Shown here in pieces: positions 60,408 to 62,000 of a stretch of 62,000 nucleotides of DNA (positions within the stretch are counted from its first letter, which is position 1; the number at the start of each line of letters is the position of its first letter). The stretch covers positions 716,801-778,800 of the forward strand of contig RPFO01000629.1 of the NCBI GenBank assembly GCA_009746045.1, in the 5' to 3' direction. Made by a program: the position numbers and the translations under genes. Source of the stretch: Mesostigma viride. Its lineage: Eukaryota; Streptophyta; Mesostigmatophyceae; Mesostigmatales; Mesostigmataceae. The notes below the pieces were generated by a model. The model was not told the DNA's origin and searched no databases. It was given only the letters and a program-made list of their open reading frames with translations.

Positions 60408-61115
60408 TAATTTCCCGAAGCTATTACGCAATATACGATAAGCAAACGCCTCTCGACGCAACGCAGCCTGGCGGCTGCGCTCAGCAATGAAAATACGTCT
60501 GCAGCTCCGGCTGCAGCTTCGCCAACCGGCCCAGCAGACAGCGGCGCCACTAGCCAAGCTCTAGTGGTCGTCCAGCCCCCTGCTGAGCCCGCCTCACCAG
60601 CAGCGTCGCCTGAACCCAAGCGCAGTCGCCCTGCCGAGCCGAGCTGGGTCGAGGTTGAATTTGTAGCCGAAGCCCGCCAGCCCGACTTCTTTGAAAAGTT
60701 TACCGAGGAACGCATCCTGGCCTGCGTGTTTTTTGGGTCACACGCCTCGCTTGTTGAACTGTGCAAGCAGCTCTTCATCCGAGGTCGCCTCTTTGATCCT
60801 CACCAGAATCGCGCCTCCTCTTTCGACCGCTTTCCCAGCCTCCGCCGCCCCCACCTCCAGCAATTCGCTCTCTTTTCCCTCCTTGGACGCTATATCGAGG
60901 AGCTTTGGCCCCCAAAGCTACTCACCACCACCTTAACCGAATCCTCCATCCGCTCACTCCTCCAGGAGGCCCTCGAGCAGCACGTGGCCCCCATCGCTGC
61001 AGATGTGGCGGTCATGGGCAGCACGCTGGCTGCCGAGCTCCCCCTCCTCGCAAACTGTCAGGGCAAAGGCGACGCACCTCCTCCATCGACCGGCGCGCGA
61101 CAAACACAGCCATGA
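60408..61115 (+). CDS. Unidentified open frame, 3' end fused into LINE sequence
   Basis: The frame is open from a stop at about 60407 to the TGA at 61113-61115; the first usual start in it is a GTG at 60564, so it may be an exon or a broken gene. It has an Ala/Pro/Ser-rich N-terminal part with PKRSRP, then a more regular segment (DFFEKFTEERILACVFFGSH; LQQFALFSLLGRYIEELWPP) that looks like real folded protein. The last ~20 codons are antisense LINE reverse-transcriptase DNA, so the natural C-terminus is lost. No family is recognised. Confidence 0.35.
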
Positions 61116-62000
61116 CAGTGTTACGACCACGACGGAAACCCATCTGAGACTCACCCAGGTGTGGGTCCAGCGCAGCGCGGAGCCTGTGCAGCATCATGCG
61201 CATGAAGACCTTCAGCGCAGCGCTCTGGAGGCAGACACCCCGGTAGTTACCGGGGTCAGCAGCAGAGCTCTTCTTGTACAGCATGACGCGGATGGCCGTA
61301 CCGGTCTGCCACTCAGCAGGCGGAGGCTCGTCAGAGAGCAGGACACGGTTGCAGAACGCCAGCAGAAGATCCCTCACCGCCGGGTCAGGAGTCTTCAGCA
61401 GCTCAGCCGAAAGGTGGTCGGCACCGACCCGGCCGCGTCGTACCGCAGGCGAGCAAGGGCGCCGTCCAATTCCTTCAAAGTGAAGGGGTGGACGACGTCG
61501 TTGGTGGCAAGGCAGCCCTCCTGCAAGGCGGGGACTTGGTAGTCCGCGGCCGAGGATCGAGGGGGGCGCCGGCGGCCGGGCGGCGGGGGTCCGGCGACCC
61601 CGTGACGGGCGGCCGTCTCGCCGGGGGTGAAGCGGCGGGGGGCCAGGGGCGCGAGCCCCACCTCGGCATGTCAAGGAAACATTGTGCGGGCCAACCAGCG
61701 CGGTCAAGGCTTACCGGCGCCGTGCCGTCCCCCGTGTGCTCCACCGGGGTGCGCTCAGTGCCGCCGGCCGCCGAGCCGGTCGAGGTGGTACCACATGTCC
61801 TTGCCCTGGTTGCGAGCTTGGCAGGCCTTGGCATCTGCGATGCACTGGGCCGCCTCCGCGTCCTGAGCGTGCTCGTAGGCCTCCACGAGGGCGGCCTTGA
61901 GCACCGGTGTCTGCACTCTGCAGCGTGTCCCGGTTACGCTTCAATGAGGCGGTGCCGGGCGGCCAAGACCACGGGGTCCTGGCGGTAGAGCGGGCCGGGG
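61053..62000 (-). mobile_element. Second LINE copy, RT and linker region only, runs off the window
   Basis: It is very similar to about 18464-19370 in the same orientation, with many small insertions and deletions that break the frame (for example ACCGGT added near 61299). It covers the region from before the reverse transcriptase to the VFVARR segment (FRRGRNTVMAVFVARRSMEE). The YADD box and the 3' UTR are missing; the sequence stops abruptly at 61053, where the unidentified frame begins. Confidence 0.85.

Overview
This is a nuclear genome window from a eukaryotic alga, probably of the green lineage. The evidence is: genes split by many GT-AG introns; coding exons richer in G+C than the surrounding DNA; an interstitial array of the plant-type telomere repeat TTTAGGG; a two-exon gene for a protein with a typical N-terminal plastid transit peptide; an SCI1-type nuclear protein; and a kinesin motor ending in the FGQRAMKV neck seen in plant ARK kinesins. 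No species is claimed. All exon models were built by hand from splice sites, codon phase and family alignment remembered in outline; no transcript or database search was available.

Layout. 1-244 (-): first exon of a probable nucleotide-sugar transporter, cut by the window edge. 1021-15906 (+): DDX55/Spb4-type DEAD-box helicase in 12 exons (623 aa). Its 5.9 kb third intron holds a whole same-strand sirtuin gene (3727-7047, SIRT6 type, 1106 aa, no introns) and the telomere-repeat array. 16.1-21.2 kb: remains of non-LTR (LINE) retrotransposons in both orientations. 21859-23601 (-): plastid-targeted single-span membrane protein (2 exons, 158 aa), sharing a 652 bp divergent promoter region with the SCI1-like gene at 24254-25147 (+). 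25.1-29.0 kb: repeat-rich intergenic DNA. 29057-41383 (-): cyclic-nucleotide phosphodiesterase with two membrane spans and a dCache-like sensor (11 exons, 1026 aa), including a 22-nt microexon. 42996-58853 (+): ARK-type kinesin (20 exons, 670 aa), head to head with the phosphodiesterase. 60.4-62.0 kb: an unidentified reading frame fused to the middle of a second LINE copy that runs off the window.

The genes look like unrelated housekeeping and signalling genes (ribosome assembly, chromatin, cell cycle, thylakoid, cyclic-nucleotide signalling, microtubule motor), not an operon or a defence island.

The most unusual signal is in the introns. In 13 of the 41 introns modelled, the last bases of the exon together with the 5' splice site are copied one or more times, in tandem or nearly so, just downstream inside the intron. 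Other introns carry long pyrimidine-rich arrays next to the acceptor. Intron growth in this genome therefore seems to be seeded at splice sites, and it leaves rows of decoy donors. I do not know of a described system that matches this.
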